From contig CM077116.1 of NCBI GenBank assembly GCA_039619475.1, forward strand, positions 252,450,440 through 252,514,439: a stretch of DNA of 64,000 nt, written 5' to 3'. This document shows positions 25,002 through 37,600 of this stretch, one piece after another (within the stretch, counting starts at the first letter, position 1; every line of letters starts with the position of its first letter). The translations under genes were made by a program, and so were the position numbers. Source of the DNA: Icerya purchasi. Lineage: Eukaryota; Arthropoda; Insecta; Hemiptera; Monophlebidae. The notes beneath the pieces were generated by a model. The model saw only the letters and a program-made list of their open reading frames with translations, was not told the origin of the DNA and searched no databases.

Positions 25002-25494
25002 GATAGCGTTCGCAAACAATATCTTCTTTATGAATTCCAAACAGTCAGTTTAAAGAAATAGGAACGATACAAAAATAACAACATAGAATACGTGTATAAT
25101 TAGTAGCTGCATGATTGAACTATCTAGGTGTGAGGAATTCGGATGCAGTTTGTTTTTTTATTCTTTGCACCATTCCTTCAGCCATTTCACCACCTCCTTT
25201 TTCCACACACCAATACTGTTTCCGTTTATAATATGATTGGGGATAATGCTCATTAATTTAAAAAAAATTGGTGTATGCAAGAAGAAAGTGAGGAAGTGGT
25301 TGAAAGAATGGTGCAAAGATTAAGGAATTTTGCTGCATCCTCTTTTCCCTTTATTATTATTATTATTGCTGTATTTTTTAGGGCCCTTTTAGACTATCTA
25401 TTTATCAGTTTCCTTTCTTTTTCTTTCCTGAACATTAATGTATGTGACGTCTAATATGTAAGTGGCTCCTGTGTATGGATGTATTATTGTGCTA

Positions 25495-25532
<38 letters not shown>

Positions 25533-25697
25533 CGTCGATTGATATATTTTATTTTTATTTTTTTGGTTTAATACGTTCGATCTAAGTAGTAAGAATGATT
25601 AATTGTAATTTTGTTTACTAGAATAAACGATAATAAGAGCGTCGGGCACTCACGCAACGGGCATACTTGCCCAGTGAGACCCACAACTTATTTATTA
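24704..25697. mobile_element. Foldback element, near-palindromic, about 1 kb
   Basis: The left end (about 24710-24783) and right end (about 25620-25692) are inverted repeats of about 75 bp with few differences, sharing GTGGGTCTCAC, GGGCAAGTATGCCCG and TTATTATCGTTTATTC. The inner parts also pair: 25141-25214 against 25266-25338 (TCTTTGCACCATTC and CACCAAT blocks). (TA)n tracts sit at matching distances from the centre in each arm (about 24966-24999 and 25497-25528). So each arm is roughly 430-505 bp around a loop of about 50 bp. A poly(T) run flanks the left end and a poly(A) run the right. No transposase frame is present. A transcript could fold into a long hairpin. Confidence 0.8.
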
Positions 25698-25799
25698 AAA
25701 AAAAAAAAAATTAAAACCGAATCATCTATGTTATCCCCATTCGTAGATTTGCCCCTCTAGGATAAATGTAATATATATTATTTTGATTTCTTGTTATTC

Positions 25800-27510
25800 G
25801 AGTTTTTGGCCTAGTTGGTAAGATTATATTATTGCTTTTACATATTTCTATTCTATTCCATGCATCTATTCCTTTTTGCTGGGCTAATGCTCTCTGGTAG
25901 AAAACCTAAGGGGGGTAAGAAGAAGAATATTCTAGTAACCTGTAATAGTATTAGTACATCTTTGGAGACATTTCATCATTTTCCTTCCACCACGTTCATC
26001 TCGAGTCACTTCGCCACCGGTAGGGTAGTATAAGTTTAAGACACCTTTTTTGATTTTATCTATTTTATTGATTTCAGTTTTCTTAGCATATTTGGATTCC
26101 ATATAGAATTCTAGACACAATTATTGCATCGTAGTATATACGTAGTGTTTTATATGATAGCATCTGCTTTAATTTGTATAAAACTTTAATTGACTGTCTT
26201 ATTTTCGAATTTAAGACTTGAACGTGCTTTTTCCAGCTCAAGGATCTATCGATATATATTCCTAAATATTTAAAATCTTTTACGTTTTCAAGAAGTGAAC
26301 ATAAACATGAGGGTGAGTTATTCGTTTCATGAAGTTCGTGTAAGCATTCGTTATTATGAAGGATGATTATCGCGACTCTTATGTTTAGTACTGTTTCGGA
26401 TATGTAACAATTTAGATTTATTTATATTCATAACCTGTCATGTGCCCATTTACTAAAATTATCTATATTCTCTTGAAGTAATTTTTCCGCCACTTCTAAC
26501 TTTTTATTTTCAATTAACCGCGCAATGTCATCAGCAAAAACACCTATACCTTTGCATTTTTAATGTGCCTGTATAATGAGTTAGTGTATATTAGAAATAG
26601 GATAGGAGCAAGTATAGTTCCCTGACAAATCAAATATTTTTTCCCTACGCTTTTCCTATTTTTTATATAATTTTTAAACCGCATTAGTTGCTTATTTAGA
26701 ATACCCAGATGTTCTAAGTCATTAATCGGTAAATCGTGGTCAACTAAGTCAAACGCTTTTGTTAGATCAATGAAGGTAATTATAAATTGGTTCCCTATCG
26801 ATAGTCTCATATTTATCTTACTTATTATCGTTCTTAGCAGCGTTATCGTAGATTTTTTTTCTCTAAAACCGTGTTGATTTTCGTAGATTTTGTACCCCTT
26901 TTTTATAGATCGGCCTAATAATACCTTTTTTGAGCCCATCTGGAGTAAACGCTTCCTTTCTGGAGCGATTGATCATGTTAGTTAAAATCGGAGTAAAAAT
27001 ATTTGCGTTTTGTTTAATATCTTTTACCCTAATTTCGTCCCATCCAGGAGGAGCCTTATGTACTTTTAGATCGTTAATTATTGTTCCTATTTGGGATGAA
27101 TTTGCAGGTGGAATATAAAAAGAAGACATGGTAGAATTATTGAAGTTATTATTCAGTAACTGTATGTTACATTTATGTCTGAGCTCTTCAACCGAACGTG
27201 TGAAGTATTCACTAAAATTGTGGTGTTTTCAAAATGTTTTATGACAAAGTCTTCAATTGTTTTTTTTTTTTATTAACAATATTATTGATTATGCACCATG
27301 TTTTTTTGCTATCATTGTTTGCTAACACTTTTTGATTTTGATAATATTTCTGTTTAGCGTTCCTTATTTCTGTTTTTACTATATTTCGATATTTCCTATA
27401 TACGTTTTTATATCGAATACTATAGCTCTGTTTCCTTTACTGAGTTTGAAGTACTGATCTCTAATTTTTATAAAATTTATGATTTTTTGACTTATCCATT
27501 CGTTTTTGGG
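25800..27510 (-). pseudogene. CR1/Jockey-type LINE reverse transcriptase, many frameshifts
   Basis: Read on the minus strand from 27510: a KNRE/linker region (WISQKIINFIKIRDQYF), PANSSQIGTIINDLKVHKAP and WDEIRVKDIK, then NQHGFREKKSTITLL, then motif A FIDLTKAFDLVDHDL, then motif B remnant GTILAPILFLIYTNSL, then motif C VFADDIARLIENKK, a KYLGIYIDRSLSW segment, and the tail RILYGIQIC and EINKIDKIKKGVLN. The domain order is intact, but it is spread over several frames with stops, so it is an old inactive copy lacking endonuclease. Its 5' edge stops at the (TA) tract that starts the TIR element at 27.5 kb. Confidence 0.8.
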
Positions 27511-27520
27511 ATCATATATA

Positions 27521-28401
27521 TAAACTCAGCCATTTTGGCCTCGCAAAGGGGCTGTGCTCCTTGACCCTTCATGCTTACATTTCTGTCTCTTTCTCTTTTA
27601 TTCTCTGGATAAAATGATCAAAATTTACAACGTAATTCTTAGGCCGGCCCCCATTACATTCGATAATGAAAAATTGTCCCAATTTTATATAATAAAAAAA
27701 AAAAAATAGAACCAATAATTTATACCATAAATTTTATTAAACTACCGAAACAACTTAACATACTACAACACATATAAATGATACCTTTTTTTGCGTTTCC
27801 ATGGTATTATTAAATTAGCAATATAGTGTCTTTACGTGCTTCTCCCTCTATGGGGTGGGACTTCTTATTCATCAACCTGCACAGTAATAAGAAGTGTATT
27901 CATTATGTTTCAAAAAACGAAAATCGCCACCGAACGCAAACGTGAATTGCGGAAACAAAAACGAGACGGTGAACTGTGCAATAGTGAAGAATTTGCCATA
28001 TTTGTACGTGATACGTCTTTTGGTTCGAAAACGACAGATGTAAAAAAGTTTGAAAAGCGATTGATAGCATTTTGAGTCAACCGTTTCTGTTATACGAATA
28101 GAAAATAATAAGAAAAAAAAATTATCCAAAGGGACCACATTTTTTCACGTTTCTTGACGAATACTCAATATATGTTCATCGATTTTCGTCATTATTCGCA
28201 TTATACCTAAGTTGAATGGCACTCTTTCTAGTGGACAAAGAATCAGTATAATCAATCGGTCTATATGAATATGAGTTATACGCGAACAAAGATAAAAAAA
28301 ACATTTTTTTCGAAGTCGGTAAAAATTAAAACATAACAAACGTTACATAAAGTTGGAACATTTTTTCTAATGGGAGCCGGTCTAAGAATTACGTTGTAAT
28401 T
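27521..28401. mobile_element. TIR-bearing repeat, long copy
   Basis: Inverted repeats of about 33 bp lie at 27624-27656 and 28367-28401 (core ACAACGTAATTCTTAG then CCGG and CCCATTA) with two or three mismatches. The outer left 100 bp, starting AAACTCAGCC and containing CATTTTGGCCTCGCAAAG, is also shared with the second copy at 43.9 kb, so the mobile unit may be larger than the TIR pair. A frame of 79 codons (27836-28075) lies inside but has no recognised domain. (TA)-rich DNA borders both sides. Confidence 0.7.
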
Positions 28402-28427
28402 AATAAATATACATATACATGTATATA

Positions 28428-28556
<129 letters not shown>

Positions 28557-29493
28557 CATATATAAATATATATTATATATTTCATAGGTAAAGTAAATTT
28601 CACTTTAATGAAATGGAATTATGTGATTATTATTTTGTGAAGCGGTTTATTTTCTTTTTAAATGCCCTTCAGTTGTTTAAATAGTGAGCGGTTTTGTTTA
28701 AAACTAAAAAAGGAGAAAGTAATCGTTAAAGGCTGGATTAGATGACCGTTGAAAATGTTATTAATTATGATGCGCACTTTCTGCTCTAAATGAAGTAAGG
28801 AAAATAATTTTATGTGTTACATTGTAAGCGAGTTGTGAAGTTTACCGTCTGGAGAGGACATGAAAAGACGTTGTTTTCAACGGTTGACGGCTTGATAAGG
28901 CTTTTGTCAAAAGCTGCTTTATGAAAGGGCACAATGCGAACGGTAATTGACGTTTAATATAAGCGAGAAGTAAACGATTTAACGCATTCCGAAATGCGTT
29001 CCTTGCCTGTTTTAGTTACGTTCGTCAACTAACCCCGCTCAACGTTGTATTACAACAATCGAAGGTCGATTACACCGTTTAAAACACACGTTTTAAGAAA
29101 AATAGCCTGTCGTCACCATGCAAACGAAACGTTTTTTCATGTTGAGCTTTTCACGGAATTCATCAAGATCGCAGAAAAGAAAGAACAGAGGAAAACTCTA
29201 TAGTATTATATTATTCTAAGCTGTACCGGGGGCGACTTCGAAATATTATTCCAAGTTCATATCGTTCACAATGTGTTTTTTGAACATCGACATCGTTGAA
29301 GCGCATCGAATTTTCTTCGCTGCACATGCTATTCGGTAAAATTTCATTCTGACACCTGATCGTATATTTCTCAATAAACAGAATTCAAATGCTCACTCAG
29401 CTTAATTACCGGATCTCGGCTTACGCATCTTGTTAAGTTTCACTTATTGGACTGAGTACCGGTCGTGCGGAGCATCGACAGTGTGTTGTTTTT
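28557..29493. other. AT-rich spacer
   Basis: No feature supported. Confidence 0.4.
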
Positions 29494-30350
29494 AAGGCCG
29501 GATCTACTGGACTTAGGTCGTGGCCTCCAAGCTTATGAAAAAGCCCCTCTCCACCACCGTCTCAAAGATTTAGAGTTTTTTAAAAAAGATTAATAATGTA
29601 ACATTAAAATAGAGTTTAACATTTTGATTTTTAAGATGCTATTTCTACATTTCTGTGCCGCATAATCAACGATTAATTTATGAGAATTCGTAACATATTT
29701 AATACCGAAGACTCAGCAGTATTTAATAAAGTTACTACTTTTACAATTTTTTTTTTATTAATTTAAATTTGGAAAAAGATCGTTCGCCGGTCAACTAGTT
29801 ATCTCCTTTTAGGCATAAATTTCAAACTCCGTATAACGGTCAAACATATCGGAGGCATTGTCGTACGATTGCACATGTTCAAACTATAAAACTTTAGAAA
29901 ATCTGAAATTATTTTGCTCGAATGCATCGTGTTCTTCGATACGAATAAACATTAAAAATCGTTCTACGAAATCTTCATCCGCTATGTCGTGTTAATTCAT
30001 TTGTTTTATTTGCGACTGATTGTCAGTCTCCACTGACGTAGTAATATTTTGATTTTTTAATTTCGCTTACAATGTGAAAAAGCGCTGTCTAGTCATCAAT
30101 TTAACGAACTTTTCACAATTATTAGCCGACAAATGCTCAATGACCTTTGAGTTTATATATGTTGTTGTTTTATTTAAAAAAAAGGCTCATATTTACAATT
30201 AATGGTTTTAAAATTGTCAAATAATTTTTTACACATTGTTCATCGATCACAATTATTGATCGTCGCCCCAAAAAATCCTTTTGGAGCAAGCGATTTCGTA
30301 GCATCTGCGATTCGACGCAACACTATGATGTTTTTGTGTTTACCGTTTTG
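29494..30350 (-). pseudogene. hAT-family transposon remnant with dimerisation domain scrap
   Basis: On the minus strand near 29800 a segment reads LTGERSFSKFKLIKK, the conserved start of the hAT C-terminal dimerisation domain, followed by VDYAAQKCRNSIL, which resembles the end of that domain, in a shifted frame with stops. The DNA at 29494 (AAGGCCGGATCTAC) resembles the GGCCGG-type terminal repeat of hAT elements in this orientation. The catalytic core could not be followed with confidence, and the other terminal repeat was not identified, so the upper boundary is approximate. Confidence 0.6.
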
Positions 30351-33300
30351 CTTGATTCTTATTTACGGAAACAAAGGAACTTTTTCCTTTAAAATCTCTT
30401 TTTATCGAGCGGGGAGATTCTTAGCACCCTCTGATGATTTAACACCTTGCCCCGGACTGAGGGCCGTGGCTTTCTGATTTCTCGACATAATGAGGATAGC
30501 AAGGACCAATACAGCGTGGTTTCCATTGTCGCCATGCAATTTTCAATCTACAGCTGTTCCAATCTTTATTGGATTTCCACCTGCAGTTGATACCGAAAGT
30601 GTTGCTACCCTCTTTCAGAGTATGCGCCTATACTAAAAGATGGCACGAATCGCCATGTCACAATGATGTCCTCGGGTATACGTATGGTTTTAGTATAGAC
30701 AAGTTTTACTATTCCTTGCCACTATACACTCTTTTTCATTGCCGCTCTTTCTCTGCGATTGCTTATTTGTTATTCGCAGCTAATCTACATATCTGCAGGC
30801 CATTCCGCTATTTGCCACCTGTGGACGCGCCCGATTCCAGTTAGAGATCCGGATCCTTGAGAGTACAAGTACCCCCAAGGGGGGTATTTATGTTAAAAGT
30901 CAAAATCCATTAATTTATCATTTACAGTATTTCTCTTTGTTTTACAGTAAACATATTTACGCTTAAAAAAATGATTTTATTAAGAAACTTTTTCAAAATA
31001 ATTTTCAAATTTTTAATTAAAACAAATTTTTACCTATTTCGGAAATAATCGATAGATACTTTACTTTTTTTGCTTCATTTAGCTACTTTTAAATCATAAA
31101 TGTTTCAATATCTCCGAAAAAAAAAAAAAAGAAAAAAATCATTACCGAGTTTGCGTTTTTATTTTATTCAGTATGTAAATACTAAAAATCCAAAATTGCG
31201 TATTTATCCGACGGAATGGCCGACAGCATTTTTCAACATTATTAATTGATTTGTTTTGTTTTTTTCACGAAACAAATTTTCGTCACAGATTACTAGAAAT
31301 ATCCATCCAGCTCTATATCAAAAAAAAAACAAAAAACAATTGTTATTTTCGGTAATTCGGATGGTTTTAATTCTTCTTTCTTCGTTTTTCGTTTAGGAAT
31401 GCTCTGTGCTGTTGACCTTATTGACCAAGTGTTATAGTACGTAATCTTAAACAAAGGAGATTGCACATAGGGGATCAAAATTGTAGGAGACTGGTGATGG
31501 TCAGGACTGCCCTAACTTGGCTCACACACGCATTTAGAAGGATAGACAAATAGTCCATAAAAATGATAATAGTCAAGTCATTGGTATGTATGTATGCAAG
31601 TCAAACGTGGACGATCAGATGGAAGCGAGAAGGAATCGTTCGAGATGGTCTATTAGCACTGTATGCTACGCATTCCGTGGACGACCAAGTGCTAAAATGA
31701 GCCCCGCATTTCGAAACCCCAACGCAGAGATCTACGAAAGACTTCTACACCAACAATTAAACGACCCATTTTAAGTTTTTTCAGCCATGTTAGGCGACAA
31801 GGACCGAAGTTGCTGGAGAAAATAGTGCTATAACAAAAGAAAGCTACTGTGCTCAGCCGACGTATTCATCGAATTTCGAAATTCATGAGAAGAAACTTGT
31901 TTTAAAAAAGATTACGGGCTTGACCGCGGGTCAAGATTATTCTTGGCGCAGATGAATGCGGTTCATACATTGTCCGTTTTTTTTTTTTCTTCTTTTGAAC
32001 TCTTCTTTCGGTTGAACTGCCATCGGTGCCCGGTTGTTTATATAGATAAACGAATATCGCAGGTTAAAAGGAAAAAGCTAATTGTTATTAAAAAATAAAT
32101 TTGAATCCGACAGCTCTTTACGGTAGTTTGAAGATTTAGAATGTGACTGAAAAAAGGAAGAACGCACGCGGGAATGAAAAATGTAATGCAGCAATATTCG
32201 ATGATTCCTGACGTAAAAACATGTTTAAACACCATTGCACATTTCGTAACGGCTGAAAGTTAGCTAAACCAGCAATGTTGCCTATCAGATGTGATTCTCT
32301 GACACAGATACTTCACCCTCCTGTGAACGACACTAGTGTCTTATATCCTGCCCTTTCTCGTACATAGGACGAATGGTACAATTGGATTTTCTGAATAAAC
32401 TAGGCTATCCGCTAATCCTGAAGTATAACTTTTCACCCGACGAGAATGCCCTGGCTTAACAAATGTAATTTCTTTCCGAGAAGAACTGTTATCGAATTTC
32501 AAAAAAGTAAGGACTGTTTTCCTCGCCATAAATCGGTGTGTAATTTTCAAAAAGGAAAAATGTCAAATGTCGGATAATGTGAAAATGTGTTCGATTTTCA
32601 ATCGCCGGATTTTACAAAAAAAAATCACATCGGAAATATGACGTTCAACAATAGGTGAAATTTGAAGGTTTGCTAGAACGTTTAACGGGCGAAGAGGTAA
32701 TAAATTATTCCAAAAAAAGAGCTGACTTCGTAAAACATAAATTGAAATCGTGACTTGTCATAATAAAACAAGAAAAGTGTATCCGATTTGGATTAAAAGT
32801 ATAGAAAAATACGTTTAAATATTTCTTCACGTTAGATATCCCTTATTCGTTTAATGCAATTCGAAGTTAGCGGAACGATTATCTCCGAAGCCAGGGTTTA
32901 TGGCCGGATTTTCAACATTTTTGCGTTCTTAAAAATTTCTTTAACCAATGGAATCGCATAAAATTGCTAAAATAAAGTGTTAGGATTTTATTGTCGACCG
33001 CGCGAGTTAAAATTATAAACGTTCATTATTCTGCTTTTGTATTATTATTATTAGCGTTACTGTTATTGTTATTATTAGTTCATTTTTTCTTCCGGATAAT
33101 TATTATATCCGGTCTGCTGTTGGCGTTGTTTATATCTGTAATTACGGACCCATTGTGGTACTTTAATTAAGTTTCATTTTGCAATAGCGTTCGTCGTTTA
33201 TCGATTGATTATACTAATCACGGTGCCGTGCGCAATCTTTGAAAATCAGGTGTTCGATTATTTCTGATCTGATTCTGCACTTGAGATAATCCGTGACATT

Positions 33301-35991
33301 TTTATTGTTAATTATGTTCTTTTCGTAATTTTTGGAGTTGATTACCGGCCCTGTTGCCTTTTTATTAGCCCCGTTCCTATTCAGTTTGCTTAAGGTGGTG
33401 GTATATTGTCTCGGAAAGCATTCTCTTTGCATTCGCGTTTCTTGCTAATTGTTAGGTCACTTAATTCATTTGTTTTATCGGCTAGTGCTCAAGATTCAGA
33501 CAAGTCAGTTTATAGTCTCCGCTTGTTGCGTTACGTAAATGTGACTAAGCGGATTTCTGTTTAAAATTTTCCGTAGCTTATTTACTCGCATTTTTACGAT
33601 ACCATCTAAGCCTCTGACATTCTCCTGTTTTTAGCAATTTCACGATCACGATGTGCTTATGTCTGTTCTCACAGCTGGATGTAAGCGGTTCCCCTTTTCT
33701 TCCAATTATCATATCAGGGGGTAAGTTAGCCTAATCTCCTCCGTGCTGGGAGTTTACATCCTAACTAAGTTATATGTTATATTTTGTGATTCTTTTTCCG
33801 GGGTCAGAGATTCAATTTCTGATATTTCGGTTTCAGTCGAATTATTCCAAGCGAGTGGGTTAGTGTCGGTATTGAGTATTTACTGCTTTCATTTTATTCT
33901 TGTCGTGTAACTGCGTCTTTAGCTAATTCAGATATGTGCCCCTAACTTTTTCTGTTTGATTAATTTTTTCTGTAACCGTTTGTTTTTTAGTATATTAAGA
34001 TTATGATTTTTCAAAAAAAAAAAAAGACCGGTGAAAAGTCACGATTTCGTATATTCCGTTTCATTTATCACTAACAAATTCCACACTTACGTGTCATTAG
34101 TGAATTTTTGTATTATTTTTTCAGTAAATATTGCATTTATTTTCATCAGAAGCATATATTTTGACAGTATCCATATTTAATGAATGAGATAAGCGATCAT
34201 TTTTTTTTTTTTTTTTTTCTATAACTGTATTTGGTTTTACTTAATAAATTGTTTATAATCGCGATGCGAAAGCGGTATCATCGGGCTAAGCGAGTCTCTT
34301 TGAAATATTGCGTTATGGAACCTATTTTAGGTATTTCGATAGTAGTACTGTTGTGAGATTTTACATGTACGGGGATAATCCATTGCTATATAACATGGTG
34401 TATGTGGGGTTGATAAGTTGTTTTCCATCTTGTATTTAGTAGTATCCGTGCATGTGACACGCTATCGAATGCTGTTCCGTAATCAACGTTCGCTTATTTT
34501 TATCGATTTTCTTCCGAAATAATTGTTTTTTTTCACCATTTTCCTGATTTTCTCTTCTTTAATCGTTAATATAGCAAAAAAAAAACCAACAAAAACATGA
34601 TTAAACACTTCCCTGGTATTTTTGATTCAAAAATGAGAAAATTTATCACTACCCTGCGCGCAGATTAAGAATGTGAGTTTTAATCGTCTTCCCTCTCACT
34701 CGCTCTATCAACAAAATTTAATTCCGATCACCTTTCCGTATATCTATCTAATGAATTTCGAGCAGGTTGCGGACGCAAGTGTAATTTTTACCCCAAAAAG
34801 GAGAATTTTATTTGATTGAATACGTTTTCTCAAATTTTATACTTGCGCTACCCCACTTACGGAAACATATTATTTTTCTGCTGCTCAATTTTAAACGGTT
34901 AACGCGGGTTGTAATTTAGAGCGGCCAGTTTGTTTCAATTATTCAATTAATAATGCGGTTAATAATAATTATTTTTCTCGCTATAAGATGGAAAAAGGTC
35001 ATTTTGTATTTCGTGTGGCACACTGTTTTTAATGCCACACGCAAACGGCAGCTCTTTACCACAAACTTTCCATCCTCTAATTTCTTATTTTTATACAGAA
35101 AAACGCCCATCTTTCTACCTGGTTCAACTTGTGTTCTCTAGTTCAATCCATCAGAAGTTTTCGCGGCAACTTCTTTTCTTTTGGTAGAGTTTCACTTGTT
35201 TCTATTTGTCACATTTCCGTCATTGTTTTCTCTCTTTCTCTGATTATTCACTTTCTTCTTTTTGTCTTTTACATTCTGACGTTCCAATGACTGCTGAAGG
35301 GCGACCTTAAATCACGTAGGCTTAACGTCGTGAATATAAAGATCTCATGTAAACTACTGTACTACGCACTTGAGTATAATCACTAAAATCATCTAGCCGT
35401 GGGCTAAGTTTTTACATGTCGTAATTTTCACATTTTGTTTTATTTTCATGTTGTGTTACGATAGAACCAGTGGTTAACTAACGCTCAAATGACGTACTTT
35501 AAGAATACTTGTATAATATGATAAGCGTGTCGGGCAGCACCCGCATTACTGACAGCGTTGCTCCTAGCGGAATCTGTAACTCATTAAAAAGAATAAAATA
35601 AAAAAAATATTACTTATTTAGGAATTATTTTAAGACTGTTAATAATCATGCGAACCCTACGAGCTGTTGAAAAATAAAAAAAAAAACTATCAACGGTCTT
35701 GCGACGTTATAGAGGGAATTTTTATTTTAGGCTGCAGATGCACGCTGAAAACTAGTGCAGTTCTATTTATAATAGAAAGAAATGCCTTGCGGTACCATTT
35801 CGGGTACGTGTAGACGGGATGTGATAACGGTTAATGGTTCAAGTGCAAAAGCAAACACGGATATGTGGAAAAAGGACAAGACCAGTGTGTTAGAGTCCAA
35901 AAAAGGACTTGTCCAGCAACATTTATCGTGATATTCTATTTACTCATTTTCCGCCGTTTAATTTTGGAATCATTGAGCTCAAATGCGCACT

Positions 35992-35993
<2 letters not shown>
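30351..35993. other. AT-rich DNA, no supported gene
   Basis: 5.6 kb with only short frames (91 codons at most on either strand) and no recognised domain. A G/C hairpin lies at 30870-30886. I see no transposon end or RNA gene. Confidence 0.4.
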
Positions 35994-36035
<42 letters not shown>

Positions 36036-36058
36036 ATAGTATGTATGTATGTATGTAA
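35994..36058. repeat. (TA)n-(GTAT)n microsatellite
   Basis: About 18 TA units, then a GTGTATAG interruption and about five GTAT units. Confidence 0.95.
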
Positions 36059-37524
36059 AATGTATATTTTTTTGTATTTTCGGCATTTAATAAATTTTTG
36101 CTATATGTGTTTACAGAAGGGGATGTTTCTGAAATAATTCCATTTGCGAAAAGTAAACGAAGTTCAGTGCGCGTGTCGCGCATTTGGGATGGAAAAAGGC
36201 AGAGTGCGCTTGAGTCGATTGTAGGAGAAATGTAAAGATAAATACGAAGAAAACACAAACTAAAGTAAAAGTACAAAATGGAAGCATTAGTGGAAAAGAC
36301 GCCCCGCTAGTGTTCGCAAGAGGAACCGGCCCGAGTAAATGTCGGGAAATAAAATACCCGCCCCTTGCATTCTACGAGAAGAGGAAGAAGGGAGAAAAAT
36401 AACAAAAATAAAAGAGAAAAAACTGCTCTCGATGGTAATATGCGTAAAAACTATTTCGCTCTTTCTAGTCGGTGTTTATTTTTTATCTAATAAAGTCGCC
36501 TGCGTACTCTTTGTTCTGCTTCCAGTGCGGCTCCTATCGTAGCGTACTTATAAAACTAACTGGAAAATCAGTATTCCCTCGGCGCCGGAAAATACTCGGC
36601 ATTATTCTCGTCCTATAACACGGATAACACGAAAGTAACCGATGATAATAACAGCACGCTTACAGTGGCAGAAGTGAACTCTGAAATGTACTCTGTTATA
36701 AGCTATTTATTGTAAAGTAATTTTTAAAAGCATCTCTACATCTGCCGCATACGTTTTCGCGGCGTACAAATTCACGTATATGTATACTCGTACTATACAT
36801 GTAGGTGCGCGTATGTAGGTATTTCTTTTCGTTGGCTTTTTATCAGTTCGCATCCTATTAACCGTTTTTTCGCGATGGCGTAAACATGTAAAATCGTTCT
36901 TCTTCCCGCTACGAATAATACGTTCCATGCGGCGACGCACCGGCGGGGTAGTCTGTCTGTTTACCTATCAAACGGGCTGCTTAGCGGAATTGCATGACAG
37001 GAAGATGAATAAGAACGATAAGAAGGGCGCTGGCAGATAAGAGCCGGATCGTGCTGCGGACGTTTTGTATCGCTTTAAAATTTGTTTTTTTACGTTGCCG
37101 CCGATGAAATTGTGTGCATGACAAATAAAATGATAATTTCCCCGGTAGATTTTCATCAATTTGTATCGCTGATCTGTAGCAAACGGCCCGGCGCTCCTTC
37201 TCATTCGCCATTTCTACCGATTTTTCTACGCCTTTTTGCTGAAAATATTATTTTCTATTAATTTTACATGTTATCCTATCGTATTTCTCCGTTAATCGAA
37301 CGAAATGTATCTTATTACATCTCTCTCCTAGACGGAGTCGCTGGAACGGGAAAATTACTTTCCTCGCCGTCCAAGATGGATTGCTAGATAGTTCGGCTGT
37401 CTGCATGCGTAGCAACATTCTGAGACATTATCGTCTCGGTTTTGTACGCGATTAAATTAGTCGCGCGTTATTTAGATTATTCGTAATGGCCACGATTTAA
37501 GAACAGCTGTAATAGCCGTTTTGT

Positions 37525-37531
<7 letters not shown>
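36059..37531. other. AT-rich DNA, no supported gene
   Basis: Short frames only; overlapping 78- and 76-codon minus-strand frames near 36970-37210 are not recognised. Confidence 0.4.

Positions 37532-37598
<67 letters not shown>
37532..37598. repeat. (CA)n-(TA)n microsatellite truncating the Helitron
   Basis: On the minus strand the helicase frame runs directly into this array after a PTCNIS segment, so the array marks the break point of the element. Confidence 0.95.
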
Positions 37599-37600
<2 letters not shown>

